DNA of 64,000 bases from Varroa destructor (Eukaryota; Arthropoda; Arachnida; Mesostigmata; Varroidae), in the NCBI RefSeq assembly GCF_002443255.2, contig NW_019211455.1:27392033-27456032 (forward strand). Direction: 5' to 3'. Under the pieces are notes generated by a model, which was not told where the DNA came from, made no database searches, and saw only the letters and a program-made list of their open reading frames with translations. A program made the position numbers and the translations under genes. Numbering within the stretch: position 1 is the first letter of the stretch; every line of letters begins with the position of its first letter. Shown piece after piece: positions 50,250 to 64,000 of the stretch.

Positions 50250-51550
50250 CATCTAGACGAAAATTGGCCGAACGGTCAGTCTGTTTGTGTTTGCGTCCGC
50301 GACAGCGTACGTTTGTTTCGATATGTTAGTCGTCGTTAATTGGCCGCCGAATTCGTTACGGACACGACCGTTGTACAGATACACTGGACATGGCAAAACG
50401 ACTATTGCTTCGGTGTTGTTTCGTAAGCGACCCCCATTCAGGGGGTTCATCGGGATTCGGTATAATGACTTTGGTGGCATGAGCCATTGTCCGCCTGTGT
50501 GGCGTCTTTCTTCTCGCTATTTCTGCTACTGCGACCATAGTTGCTATCGCCAAATTTGCCTGGTATTTCCCCTGCTGCCGTGCGCGTGCTTTGCCAAATC
50601 TGGGTGCGTGTGTGTGAGTGATGTGCTACCCCTACCGCAGCTGCTGCTACCGCCGCCGCCGTAAAGAACTCCGGCGGCATTAGCCGGCCGATAGGTCCAG
50701 CCTTTCAGGCATTTATCTGCGTAATGTTGTTGGGCATTCTGCTCGGCTATCTTCGTAGACATTGCTACTGTCGCCGCCGCAGCAGTTGTTAGTGCGGCAG
50801 CTGGCGCTTGTAACTAGCCGCTGTTGTGGCTGTCTGTCTGACAGTGAACTTGACCATCGGTTAGCAATGACCGACCAATCGCCCGTCCATGACTCTAGAC
50901 GTGAACTGCGATTGGCGCGCTTTGTGCGACCGACAAGTGCCCACTCACTTTATTTCAAGGCCATCTAACTTATTCTAGCTACAGCTGGTGACGGGTACTT
51001 TGTCACTTACGAGAATCAACAGACCGCCAAATCACATCGACGCTGTTGTTAACCGCTTAAGAAAGCTGCGAGCAGCGGCTGGTCGCTGCGGCCACGGTGC
51101 GACCCTATCCGACCGGAACAATCAGAGCCGCAGCCTGCTATTGGCGAAGCTGAACGTACTCGGGTCGAAAGCCGAAATCGGCATCGGAGTAGTCACAGCT
51201 GACGTCCCCCTGTCTGCTGGCCGCCAGAAGTGACGTCCAAGCAGCAGGACGAAATGACCGGGCCGATTCGAGGCGGGGGTGGTTTTTTTTACAGTAAGAT
51301 TATTGCAACAGACCGCCAGCCGTGCAAACAGAAGCAAAGCGGGGACACCATTCGTCAACCAACTGCTGATCGTACGGCAACAACAGCGGACACGACACCG
51401 CCACTGTGGCCATGATGGTGGTGCCGTTGCTAAGCGCTAACTTGCGCTGAACTACCTTAGAATCGGCATAGCCATCACCCCATCCCATCTCGTATAGTTT
51501 TCTTGAAAGGATCGCTCTTGGAAAATTCGCCCGATTGCCAGAGAAGTAGA
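50250..51550. other. GC- and CpG-rich island
   Basis: Contrasts with the AT-rich flanks and gives overlapping open frames on both strands (up to 125 codons), with trinucleotide-type CCG/CTG content. No frame has recognisable domains or paired splice signals. An alternative promoter or regulatory island is possible. Confidence 0.4.
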
Positions 51551-51610
51551 TGATCAGTCAGGCTCGTTCGGCATGGACGATTGATGTCAGGTTAGAGATG
51601 ATGCCCTTTT

Positions 51611-51643
51611 CAGTCAGTCAGTCAGTCAGTCAGTCAGTCAGTC
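51611..51643. repeat. (CAGT)n tetranucleotide repeat
   Basis: Eight consecutive CAGT units. Confidence 0.97.
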
Positions 51644-53343
51644 ATCTGTGCTATATTAGCGCTACCTCCAGCCAAGAAGATAGATAAACTGATGAATTTG
51701 AGCTATCCGGGGTCGTGCTGACAGCAGTGCGATTAGCAAACGAGTCTACAATGGGCGAAAAACTGAGGTACAGGACATCATAGACACAATCCTACTGCGT
51801 TGCTGCTAGTTGTATGGAACAGTGAATATGTCTAGAAGTAAGCACGCCAGCCGTGCGATCGACCAATGACACATGTACACTATAATCCATTTGTACCTGT
51901 AACCGGCACCCCTGGGCTGGGAGGCCATTGCTTTATACTCACGTTTCTGCTAGAAATGAGCGTCATACATTGGCGTGGTAAATTTAAAGGAAAACGTGAT
52001 TTGACAACTTTGAAAAATGTCTTGATAAACATTGCTGTTTATGGCCTCGATGACGTAAGACGCCGATGCGATCTTCGCTCACTGGCCCATACTATATAAG
52101 ACGTGGATCATGAGCTAGGTGTTCTATATTAATGATTTCATACAACTTACAGAAGATAGAAGTTTAGTTAATACTTTTTTGCCATTACACGCAATCGTAG
52201 TACGAGTTACTAATAATTGTAGAACGAAAATTTGATATGTATAGCGTCCATCTTGTTCGTAGTCATAACTACAGTAGCGATTGGTAACGTATCAAAATAT
52301 GCATATAGGTACATTGCAATAGGATCAAAGTTTAGCTCGATTTTTAATTCAAGTTTAGAGTAAACGGTATGTGGTTGGTGTTATCGTCTGCTACAGTGCA
52401 CCTGTAACAAAACAGCAATAGACGTAACGTGTTTTACCTGCTTAACGCACTGCTTAGCGACAGAAAACCAAAATGAACATTATGCCTGCTTAGCTACGTA
52501 TCGTCTTACTGTATTGTGCGTACAACTTCGCAATCTGAAGAAAACTAAAACACACGTTTGGGTATATCCATAACGGTTATTCCAGGAGCTTTATCGAGCC
52601 TGAAAAAAATCGACGTTGGTAATGTCTGAGGATTGCGTTGCTCGACGCACTATAAGCTGAGATCTTACTCGAGTAACGATTCGTTTGTATGTTTTTCACT
52701 ACGAGCTCAGAATAATGCTTCAGATTACTGGCTCCTTCCAGAATGCGCCGTCCCTCGAACCTAGATGACTGCGCCTACCTGTTAGATTAGCAGGCAAGAT
52801 ACTTTAGCGCTATACTGTAACTATGGAAATTAAGGTGCTACACAAGGCACACTAAATGTCGTCGATAGATTTAGAGATAATTTTTTGTCCTGTTTTTTTG
52901 ATATACATAAAACATCGGGTCAACTAGAACGAAATCTGCAGTATTTTTTGAAAGATATACATTATTGGATAAAATATAAGACACTGTTTTCAAAGCACTA
53001 CTACATCTATGTTTAAAAGTGCCAATTGTGCGCCAATAAGGAAATTAAACCTTTGACTTTCTTTCAATTAAATTTAAATTAATACGTATGTTCAAATTTA
53101 GGTTGTTCGAGAATTTATAGTATATGATGGCAGAGGGTTTATAAACTCGAATAGCTTTAGAACTGCGTCGGCGGCGAGAAGAAGTTTGCCTTTTTTAGAG
53201 AAATTTGCCCTGTTTTCATATAAATAACAATATATTATTGATAAGATTGGAAGCACCTACTTTAGGTAAGAGTTGTTGTCTGACTAGCGAGTAGACTATT
53301 CCCGATTTACTCACTCCGGCTTATCCTCTCATTTCTTCGCTGC

Positions 53344-53375
<32 letters not shown>
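53344..53375. repeat. (TA)n(TG)n compound microsatellite
   Basis: A TA run followed directly by a TG run. Confidence 0.95.
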
Positions 53376-56300
53376 GACTCAGTACCGCTTGACATTTGCT
53401 GACCTCACCTTCTCATTCATTATCATCACACGTAGGGGGCATCTTCGACTCCGTGCATCTTGCTTTTTCAACTTGTTCATTCCTCTCATCGTTTGGGCGA
53501 CAAGGAGACGGCCCACAGAGCATTGGCTGAGCACAAGGAAATATCGTAATTGTGAACTTTGTTTACGCTTCGTAGTAGCGAAAGGTTGTGAATATTCAGG
53601 TTCTGCCAACAGCGTGAACGTGAAAATAACTTGACTCGACTATAGTTCTCATCGTGCCGAGCCATCGGCCCAGCAGGCGTAGCTACCCATCGTTTGCTGG
53701 TAGAATCGACCGCGTTCTATACGCGGAACAGTAACGAACGTTATTAAAGGAGAAGTGATAATCATCACTGCCATCATAATCACACTACCGTGACACGAAA
53801 GCGGCCGATGTGGTAACGGCCATAGAAATTGAGTGGCACGTATCAGACGACGTAAACCAAAAATCGAGAAAAAGAAGAAGCTCCTGATGAAGCTGCTAGA
53901 AGAAGAAGCTAGCTAAGTAAACCCGTTTACGGCTTTGTGCAGGCAAGAATACACTGTAGTAGTAACAACAACAGCAACAATCGATGGATGGTGATTTGCA
54001 CCAGCTGCAAAGCGGGTAACGAATTGGGCCACATAACGATAGGGTGGTAAAACAGTGTTGTAGAAAAATACACGGGGGAGATAGATTACGATCGAACTGA
54101 AGTGAAACGTATATAATATATGTAGTTATAACGATGTATACAAGAGGAATAGCTCTTATAAGCAGATATCAATAATGTAGTCGAAATGGCAATATTTTTG
54201 TGCACAGTATGGTATATTGGTTAGTCCCAATGTTACGTTCGTTCAGTCAGGGCATAGTGGGGTTATCGAACTTTTGATGCCTTCAACCCCACCATGATCA
54301 CCACCGCCGCCGCGCCGAAATAGGACGTAAAATGAATACAGGAGGTAATTATCGGGTTTATTTTCGTTTACACATCTATATAACGCTGATAACAGGCGTT
54401 AATGGAAGGATGATGCGTAAAGTACTATGTGGACCATAACATCTGTGCTACATGGTCGCTGTGACTGAAAATTTTTTTAAATCTAAAATGCTAGACATAC
54501 TAGTCTAGGTAATGTGCCTACTTGGGGCACGGAAAAATAGAGAGGCACACAAGCTAGGACCAACCGCATTAGTTGTAGAACGAGACAGAACTAATAAAAA
54601 GCATGTACAAAATCTTTCGATTTATACTGGCTAGTGAAATTAGTCGTGAGTATCCGTGCGCCCTCTGTTGAATTGAATAGGTATAGATGGTACGATCGGT
54701 GGGCTTCAACGAGGTTTTCGAATTTTTGCAAAGTAGAATTGGCCACTAGCTGTATCTAATAGCTTTTGTGCGTACGGGACGTGGGTGCCCAACCGTCTGC
54801 TAATGAACAGATGACCAATAACTGCCAATAATCTTATAATATTACACTGAGGTGTATCATTGTATTGGTAAACCAATGCGTTAGCACAACGAGCAGTAGC
54901 TTATAATGGTACGACTGGTAAAGCAAGCTAAATCTGCTGACTCCTCAATCGAATTTTGCGCGGACCGCAAGTATTTTTTTAAATATGACCAATGCCTGAA
55001 GCTTGTTAGATCTGGTTAAAAATATAGTATCTAATTTACTATCTCCGTACTCTCCTCATGGTATTGTCGTTTCTTTCCCAATAAGAATTCCTTTCACACG
55101 TATACAACCGTAAAATTACCTAGTTGGTTATGTTACCATTGGCCATATTCGCCAACCGTTTCAGACTTCGAATGACCAGTAGCTTGTCGCCCACAATGAC
55201 GACATATTTCATTTCGGACCATTGCAAAGAGGCATTGTTGTATGAGACAACAGAAATCACTGGAAGGAAGACGTACCTGATTCGGATGCCGCCATCGACC
55301 TTACGGCCATGAATGAACGTTGGCGTCAAACGACGACTGCAGCATCCCGCTAGCACAGGCGCCAGTAATGCAGTAATGGACAATTCAATGATGTAACATT
55401 ATTTTATTGTAAAATTACGGAGCCGGACTATTGGCTACGAAAGCTGTCGAATGAAACGATACTAGACGTATTGTCAACAACAAAATCGTTGGACGTCAAG
55501 AGAAAAACCTTCGGTCGAAATGCTTTGCCAATTTTCGTGCCGATGGCAGCGACAGCGTCGGCGTACTGAGCGTTGTTCCTCTATACTATTAGACCGTAGC
55601 TAGAAATTTGTGGAACGTGTAAAAATAAGACAAATGTTACATTGCGCATGAGACACGAAAGATCGGAGATCAAAATGGCTGCCATAGCTTATTGTATGGT
55701 CGTAATAATGCTTTGCTGCAATTAACGGTTCACGGAATTAGCTGTCGACCGACAACAATATCAACTATGGTAATGACGCGCACCCCGAGTCATCGATTCT
55801 GCGAACGGTTCTTTGTTCCGAAGTCCGCTATGGTGAATCTGAGCTATTTTTTCAAAGCACATAGCTGTTACTCATGAATCATGCCAACGTGTTTATCTCA
55901 GTGTCGTGTGATGTATTTGTTGTTTATTTGCTTGGTAGCAGACATCATTAGCGGAATAGTTAGTCGCCAATTGTCGATTATCAGTCCGACAGCCGAATGC
56001 CCACGCAGATCGCTGTCGACTGCTCAACTGGTGGAAAAAGTTAACATAAATAATAACGAAACGGACAAAGAACAATGGTGGAAAAAATTATTTCATAAAT
56101 GTTAGGCACTAATTTGATAAAGTTGTATGCTTTATCAATGAAGCGGAGACGATGCTGGCAGGAAACAGAAAGAAAATGGCCTTATTCTATTGTGTTGAAC
56201 AAATTGATCCTATCAGACATCGTGATTATTGTTTTTCCTATTTTCATTATCACGTCGCAGATTATAAGCGTACTTCTAGTTACAAGATCATGATCACTTT

Positions 56301-56899
56301 TACGGAGGTTGGCAACACCTCGCAGCGACAATAGCTAGCAGCAACAAGACATCCGAAGCTTCTGTTTTCAATTGGTAGTGATAAAAAATTGAAGCATGTA
56401 TAAGTTAGGCTTCGCGCTACTTCGTACTGGTCACGTACGATAGACAGCTAATACTTTACCGAATTCCTGTTGCAACTGGTTGTATTAGGTAGGATTTTGC
56501 GAGAGAAGGGTTATTCGAGCACGATTGCTTATACATATGCACCTGCCAACAGTTCTATTACGAACTTAGAAGACACGATATGTAACTCTATTCCATGTCT
56601 AATAGTAGCTCAGTACGATAAACAACCTGACGCACACGGTGCGCCTTTGGATTTTCTAGTTCCGGCAGATCCTGACTTAACATTGAGTCGTCCTAGTTCT
56701 TACCAAACTTCATCGGTTAATATCGTGGCCTAGATCAAGGCGTTCATGTGCGGAAATTCCTATGCGAATGGGAAGCCAAGCTCGAAAATACAAGACGTAT
56801 TAATTGGTCGCTGCTTACTTTTAGCAAACGCCTGAACTGATCCTGAAACTGCAAACCAGCACTGGCTGTATGTGATTGTCACTGAGCGCCGACAAAACA

Positions 56900-58100
56900 G
56901 AACTCGACGGCGTAACGGCAGTGACAACTACCTCCTACAACCATCAGAACCAGTCAGCCGGTATAGGGAATATCGCTGGGGGGTGATGCCTGTCTTCCGA
57001 CCAAATGGCAATAAGCGCTCAACGACAGAGCGGCATGTGGTTAGTCAATAGAATGCTCCGATAAATGCGTGCGACGACATTTCCACGTGTCGTGTCGTGT
57101 CGTGTCTTGTTGTCCCCCAAGACTGCTCGCGAGATTTAAGGATTCGCGCGAAGCCCCAGTCCCGATCGGATCGGCCGCAGCATGGCGGTTTCGAGGGGGT
57201 AGTTCACATCGTGTCGTCCTTCTTCTGGTGGAGTTCCGTTATGTTATTCAACTAAAGAGAGCTAGCTGGCTTGCTGGCATGGCCGTCCAGCGTACCATCT
57301 TTGCTTGCATTAGAATTTCGCCGCTGTTGTTCTCGATCCTGGTTCTGTTAGAGGCACATTGTTAGGATCGGCGGTAAAGAGACTGTTGGAAATATGCTGT
57401 CTGTAGCGACAAAAACAGCGGACAAATGCTGTGTTATTCCAGCAGCGACCAGCGTCCTAGCCATCACCGCTACATCCGATAACACAGCTGTTGGAGTTGT
57501 GCGTACCTGCACAATCACGTCTTCTACTAGGACAGCTGCAGCAGCGACACGTCAGTAGCATTAGTGGGTATGGTGTGTCCTTGTTATGCTACTGTTACGG
57601 CCATTGCATCAGTTTCACTCGCCTTTTCTTCAGTTCTGTCTTCGTAGCACCGTATACGTAGTAGCTTCGCTCTGTTCCCCCGCGGGGCTCTCAGTTACCA
57701 GGTCTGCTGGCAACAGTTACCGCCAACGCCGTCATCAGCAGCTTCACCATCTTTACCATAGCAACTAGCGCCATCAAACAGCCGGAGCTGAACCACCAAC
57801 GGTTGATTACAGATTGCTGTGCGCCGGTGGTTAGCACGGGCGCCAAAGGACCCTACGGAATCCTTTGCAACGACATCACTAGTGCTACTGTAACTACGGC
57901 AAATACCGACATTGTGTTGACGAAATCGCCGGCGCCGTAGAACGACTTGCCGCCGCTCACGATGCAATGGCCTAATATTGGCATTCGCTAGCTGCCGTTC
58001 GCAGAGTTCTTCTACTTGTGCGAAGAGGAAGTGAACATCGCATTTGCGGCCCGCGTGTATAATGTCTAGCATGCACAACGACGATCCTGAGTGGCTAAAC
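56900..58100. other. GC-rich region with CGTGT repeat
   Basis: Elevated GC with open frames on both strands (98 codons + strand at 57069, 127 codons - strand at 57695-58078) that show no recognisable domain. A short CGTGT pentamer array lies at about 57087-57106. Confidence 0.35.
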
Positions 58101-61057
58101 GAGTTGGTTGGCTATGGGTGCCACTGGAAAGTAGGGAAGTGGGCTGGGAGCTAGCTTGGCGTAGAGTCCAATTGATTAGGGCTGGAAGTGGGTTGAAAAA
58201 ATGTTTTGCCACTTGGCCATAATATCAGCTAAGGTCTAAACTACTGTGGATTTGGCGCGAACAGGCTATTTTCCATCCTGGTTTCCGGGTTCGATGGTGA
58301 CATGCCCAGTGCTTTCCACATTTTCTACTTAAACCTTCAGAAAGGAGGTCGGAGATAGGTGGTCGTAGCTAGGACCTCGATGGTTCCGGGGGCTATCATT
58401 GAGTTAAACAGGAATTTTATTTGTGCAAGTGTACGTGTACACAGGTTAGCTCTGAGGCGACATGAGCTTATTTTGAAGCGAATGTCTCGATACCAAGACA
58501 CACCAGAATGACAAAAATACAGGACATCATAAAGAGAATAACCATGTAATATAATCGAGGAAAGGTGTTCCCCGTTCAGTTTGGGAAAACTGAACAAGTA
58601 TTTAGCCAAAAATAGTTCATCGTTCCCTATTAAAGTTGGGGGTGTTTGCAGCAAAGTGACTCATAATAAAAACTACATTGTTTATCTCAGCTATTACCTT
58701 GGTAAACAGTTGCGTTAAGCAGAACTGATTACTGCTAGATATTGTAAATTAACCATGATGAAAATTGTATTATTCAATTGATATTCTTATGTAAATGGGT
58801 TTACGGTTATATCTCAGTGGCTTAAATGCATTCACATGCGCGGCGACCCACTATTTTCCAAAAAAACAGAAAACCGCCTCAATTTATTCATCTAACATCC
58901 TTATTATCCGATGACCACTCAAGCGTTCTCAATGGACACCATCATGTCTTACGCTATGATTCTGTCTATTCGCTAGCGGCTTTTCTTCGCTGTTTGGAAA
59001 AGTTTACATGCAGTCATCTAGCCAGTGTCTAGATTTCTGCGATGGGTTTTATATGTGGGTCTGAGTTAATCTGGCAACGTTTCGTGAGTTGCGTTGTCTG
59101 AGTTAAAGAGGCCAACAACAGATTGATCCGCCTGTCGATGTTTGCGCTATATATAAGACTAGATTACACGCCTTTCCTCCTGGTCAGTCACCAACAGTGA
59201 CATCTCACGGGAACAAATCATCAAACATTAATGCTTTGGGAACTGTTGCGTCAATTGGAAGTTAATAGTAATAGTTAATAGAACTCGCAAGAGAATAAAC
59301 ACACGCGTCGTGTGTGAGTGGAAGATGTCCACACATTATACTTAGATAAATATACTTTTTATATTAAGTTACCCCAACGGACGAATGCTGCCAATTGAAT
59401 CGGCTCCTGGGAAGCCTTTTTCTGACATTTGACGAATCGCATGGGATCGCAGCGAAAGTTAGCATGTCAACAACGATGCCAGAAACAAAGGTAAAACAGA
59501 GATAAAATGGTATCTTATAAGATATTTACATTTGGCAACAAAATCAAGTCTCTCATATGGTTACACTGATAATGTTCCCTTTTCTTCATTCAAGTTGACT
59601 TATGTTGTTTTTATTGTTGCGCTAGAGTTTATCATCTGATAAAGCGACCGAAACGTGTTTCCTATTTTATTACAATTTATCTTGGCTTTAGCTGAAGAGA
59701 AAGGGATGAATGCTTTGAATCGATCTTCATCAGAACCGGATGGTTTAGATATCTGCACAAAACTGTGACAGCATCACATCACTACCACTCGATGTTCTCA
59801 GCTATCTATTCAGTTACCATTGATTGTGTGGCCGTGTCCAATATCTGAATACTATCGTAATTTAAATAATCAACTATCGCCAATTGAAGGAAATCAGTAC
59901 GTTTTAAAATAGCATACAGACAATGATAGCGATTCGAGTATAAAAAAAAAAGCGTAGCATAGAGACAACCTAACACGCAAGGGTGTCGAGCAGTGCCATT
60001 TACATCGACTTATAATGTGGCCATTTTCCCAACAAGGGAAAACTTAGCGGGAATGAAACGGTTGAATCGTCAAAGTGATCAAAGTTAAAGGGTGACGTTA
60101 AGACAAAGTTCGGAATGCCGAGGTCATGGCGTGGTGCTACCTAGGTTTAATGTTCAAAGCTAATAACCAAACCTGGTTTGTAACTGCTTAGCGGCTATTC
60201 AGTTTGCAGTACAGAGGTAACCTGCGTATACTGAATTACTTTACTTTTAATTGATACGTTTGGGCCAGTGACCGCTTGGTGTTGTAATTAAACGCTGCCC
60301 TCGCATAACACCAATGGCCGTTAGAAGTTCCCGATCCCTGTAAAAGACACAACGTTACACAAGAAATACATCCTATGTGGTACGAATACGTAAGGCGAAA
60401 AATCCACTTAGTATTAAACTATACTTGGCTAAGTTAAACTGAGCTTGAGCAAGATATGCTACAATACAGTCGAAAGAATAGTACGCAAGGTGCTTAAGAA
60501 AAAGCACACAGCTGATTCTCACTATTTTTAGGGCCCAACTTTTTGTTCCCGGCTGTAAAATCTCGCGAACTGTTAGTATGATAACCCGTGCTTTTGAGCC
60601 GAGATCGACTTATCAGCTATAGCTCTCAGTACGATGTCTATAAGTGGGGTTTGCCTTGGCCCGCAAACAGGTGTGTATGCAGTTTGCGCAATCATAAGAC
60701 CATTTGAGAGACGAAAGGTAAATATGAATAGCGAACTGGACGAAAAGCATTTAATACAGAACTGTATCATCACAAAATTCCGTAATCAACCTGTTGACGG
60801 GGCATTGACGAGCGTACTATAACAAAAGCTAGACGGCCTGTTGTTTCTCTAACACGGCAGTTACGGTTCATTTCATGCTAATGGATCAAGCGACTAGTGC
60901 AACCAGCGGTTATGATTTCCTTATCGGTGATTCCGTACTTTCGCGTTTTAAATTTACACAGCATAAAAACTCTAATCTGCTAGTTTGTGGCCTCTGACAT
61001 AGGGGCGATATTGTTGCTGCTTCTGTAGCTTCTGACCGCTTCGTATAATTGTCATCA

Positions 61058-61072
61058 TATATATATATATAT
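61058..61072. repeat. Short (TA)n tract
   Basis: TA dinucleotide run in non-coding DNA. Confidence 0.9.
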
Positions 61073-62973
61073 AAATAACTGAAGCTTAAAGAAGAGATAC
61101 CAGACACGTGGAAAAACGTATAACGTCCGATTACGGCATGTATACAATAAATGTAGCAATCGTCACTCTACGGCTCGGCTATCTGGCTTCACCCATCTTT
61201 CATGATGATAGGCCCATCGTTAACGTGCACTACTTGACACTGACCACACGTCACGCACGCACCCATGGGCGTCTGAAACTGCGTTTCCGGCATTTGTCAG
61301 CAGCAGAAACGGGCTTGCGATAAAAGCCGCGGTATTAGTTTAGCATTTTGTCGCTTTCTTTTCAATATTTCCCACCATTTTGGTCTTCCTTCTCATCCTC
61401 GAGCTTTTCGCGTTTGGAAAATTATCTCGAAACTATTTCATTTCAAATAGTGAACTGGCGAAGGTAGTGCGCTTTTGACTCGTTTTCGGTTCTAAAAAGT
61501 AGAAATTCGGTCAAGTCAATAATAGCAAAAGTAATAGATCAATAGCTCCGGACGCTTCTGACCAGATTGCTCCGACACTGCTCTAACTAGATTTGGCTGT
61601 CGAAAATTTCAATTGCATTCAGGCAGTAACGGAAGTGAACGACAACCGCAGTGTCATAATCAGCTGAGGTGGGTCCCAATAATGTCGATGCTCGTTTGCT
61701 TGCTTGCTTGTTTATTCGACTAATCGATCGGTAGGTCCATCGATAGAGCTATGCGACTAGAAAACGCTCTGCTACGCATATATGACGCGATATACGTAGA
61801 ATGTTGGCGGAACCGAATTTTTTAAGCGGAAGATTCTTAAGACGGCAGCAGCATCGTCGAACTCTGCATGAACAACCAGTACAACCTGATTGCTTTCTGA
61901 AGACATTCTGTCCAGCACTAGCTTGTCACGGCAGATGTTGGGGGCAGAGATCTGAACGTGAGTACCAACATTGCGCCGTTTACACCTATAGTCGCTGACG
62001 GATCTTTAGCGCAAGGTGAGTATGCGAATTAAAAGTGTCGGTGCAAATGTTGATCTATATTCGGTCGTGGAATACGCTGCTGATACGTAATGGGACTGAT
62101 TCTAGCCGCTAGACTGAAAATCTCACAGCGCCATACATCTAACGGTTTAAACGTATGCGTAGATATGAGCAACGTAAGAGGAGATCCGACGTTAAAGAAA
62201 TATCTTCACAAGATGCCTTTATGGAAAAGTAGTTTACTTAAAAGTTGCTTATTTTCTACCCATTAAATTTTGTGCAAGTATTTTAAGTAATTTATTTAAT
62301 AGCTGCTAAATATTAAATAATTCTAATCCAGAGAGGAGGAGTGGTGACCTCGCATCTATGCCCACAGAATTGGTTGATAGTCACCATTAGCTTGATCATT
62401 TGATCTGATGCGTCTGCTCAGAACTCGATATTTAGTAAACTCTTATAGCGTGAGAGTAAAAAGGAGCAACGGGATAACTGAAATATAGGGACAGAAATTA
62501 TTCTGATGTTGTTTCTAATGACACATTCATGTTGTTCTTGGTTAAATTCAGTAGATAAATACTAGCTGAATGTTAGTCTATAGTAGTAGTCGTCATGTAT
62601 ACAGATGTGGCCATTTTGTTCGTTTACCGGCGCGTAACGATGATTGACTACTCGTTAACGATTTGAAATTCTAATAGCTTTGAAAGGCCTGAAGATCTTT
62701 AAATAACTTGTTGTTCAATAATAGGAAAGCACAATTCGTGAACTATACTAATTAGCCATAGAAATTGAAATAAGGAACTAACGCATCAAGACTAATCTAT
62801 GAGCTGCGAGAATGGTGGTGTGTGAACTGGCAAAAAACACTATCTTTTCTTAGCCTATAGATAATACCAACCATGCATTTTCTGCCTCCATCTTGAATAA
62901 CTTTTTCCGATTAACAATAATTAAACTTGCTCAAATGTAATATTTGATAACTAAATTTTCAGACAAGTGAGGT

Positions 62974-63001
62974 AGGCAGGCAGGCAGGCAGGCAGGCAGG
63001 C
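62974..63001. repeat. (AGGC)n tetranucleotide repeat
   Basis: Seven consecutive AGGC units. Confidence 0.97.
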
Positions 63002-64000
63002 TCGTAAGCAAGCGAAGGAACTTTTGCGGCAAGCCGACGAAAGTGTATTTAACTAAACGTAATAAAAAAGCGTGACTTAATTCGCGTCTAACCTAACCTG
63101 TATTTGCCTAATTTAACCTAAATGAGACGAATGAGACACGTGTCTTTAACTATGAAAAGTTTAGCTGAGTTTAATGCAGAAGCCGACGATTTCTATTCGA
63201 CACTGCGATTTTGACGTACACGCCAAAGATACTTCCGAATTATTATGATAAACCAAGTATATGTTTTACGTAAATAAACAAATATGTCGCATGCAGAATT
63301 CATTATGAATTTCTTCGAAGTTGATTTGTCCTTTGTTTGAGTATGAATCCTACAAAGCAACAATTATTTCATTACGGACGTCCGCTCAACTAGACGTTGG
63401 AGTGGAGCGATACTGCGGAGTGCATTCATGTTTTTCAGCAATACTAACAAGTATTTTCCTGATATATAAAAAAAGTAGAAAAATAGATGGCGGACTAGAG
63501 TACCGCGTATTGCGCCGGTAAAGTTTGTCTCGTTCAGCTTATGATAAGAAAACAATTGAGTGAGATATGATTTGTCGGTAGTAGCGTTTTACGTGTAGAA
63601 ATCCGAATGAATAAACGGAATATGGAAAAACGATGCGCACGCCACAATTAAGTCATTACAGGTTATATCTGCTATTGCTACTGCGGCATTGGACTTTCCT
63701 AAGGCTCTAAAAATATGACAACTAAACAAGATGGCGCCTTTTTATACTCAGCTTGTCGATATGATAGGTGAATGGTGTATTTTATCCGAGTTTTTACTGT
63801 TATTAGTACTACTTTACTAGTTTATTGATCAAGAGGACTATTTATTGATATAGTAGTATGATATGTATTTCGGACATTCATACAAACCGGCTGTAACGAA
63901 TCCTACACTTTATTTAAAGCTCACTGATTTAGAAGATCCTACGTGGCCTAGTTTATTTCTAGTTAATTGCTTTTGGAAGTATTTTAGTTAAATATTTTAT

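Larger units (their letters stand above)
45424..64000. other. Long non-coding region to the right edge
   Basis: About 18.6 kb with no exon I can support. If the 45136 exon belongs to a large gene, much of this is its first intron. GC-rich islands and several microsatellites are listed separately; other open frames are chance-sized. Confidence 0.5.

Noticed and set aside
50287..50664. 125-codon + strand Cys-containing frame
   Set aside because: Overlapped by several open minus-strand frames in a GC-rich island, ends in CCG-repeat-derived prolines, no family resemblance.
57695..58078. 127-codon minus-strand frame
   Set aside because: Arg/Gln-rich translation of a GC-rich stretch with no domain and no gene context.

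Overview
This 64 kb window is eukaryotic and animal-like. Its genes are split into short exons with GT-AG introns, separated by long AT-rich non-coding DNA full of (TA)n and other microsatellites. The recognisable products are an ERG/FLI-type ETS factor, a DNAJC21-type J protein and a neuronal-calcium-sensor-like EF-hand protein. An arthropod, possibly a chelicerate such as a mite or tick, fits the gene content and intron sizes, but that is inference and cannot be settled from the sequence. I found no convincing tRNA or rRNA gene, CRISPR array, prokaryotic operon or intact transposon. Most open frames of 60-130 codons here look like chance or shadow frames.

Layout, all genes on the + strand. 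(1) 2655-12532: an ETS transcription factor in four coding exons; an 8.5 kb intron separates a GC-rich promoter and first exon from the ETS-domain exons. (2) 15138-21251: DNAJC21-like co-chaperone of 60S ribosome biogenesis in seven coding exons, with J domain, charged coiled coil and one U1-type C2H2 finger. Downstream of its stop and its poly(A) signal lie two phase-compatible but broken exon-like pieces (21665-21818 and 22454-22636). They look like the fossil of the family's usual second, C-terminal zinc finger. (3) 24221-25457: broken, shifted coding-like segments, a probable unprocessed pseudogene of unknown identity. (4) 33141-34866: a four-exon, 303-residue protein of the neuronal calcium sensor fold. 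All its EF loops are degraded, and about 90 residues rich in Ser, Arg and Thr are inserted in EF-hand 2. (5) 36810-36977 and 45136-45423: two well-formed first coding exons, both ending in phase 0 with a GT donor. One is cytosolic in character and the other starts with a signal peptide. No downstream exon was recognised for either, so they may belong to one or two large genes running past the right edge. (6) 45424-64000: non-coding DNA with GC-rich islands at about 50.25-51.5 kb and 56.9-58.1 kb, and microsatellites.

The genes do not form an obvious pathway. The most unusual items are the truncated DNAJC21 with its fossil finger, the calcium-sensor-like protein that has probably lost calcium binding, a long near-perfect hairpin at 1521-1646, and two shorter hairpins near 39-40 kb.
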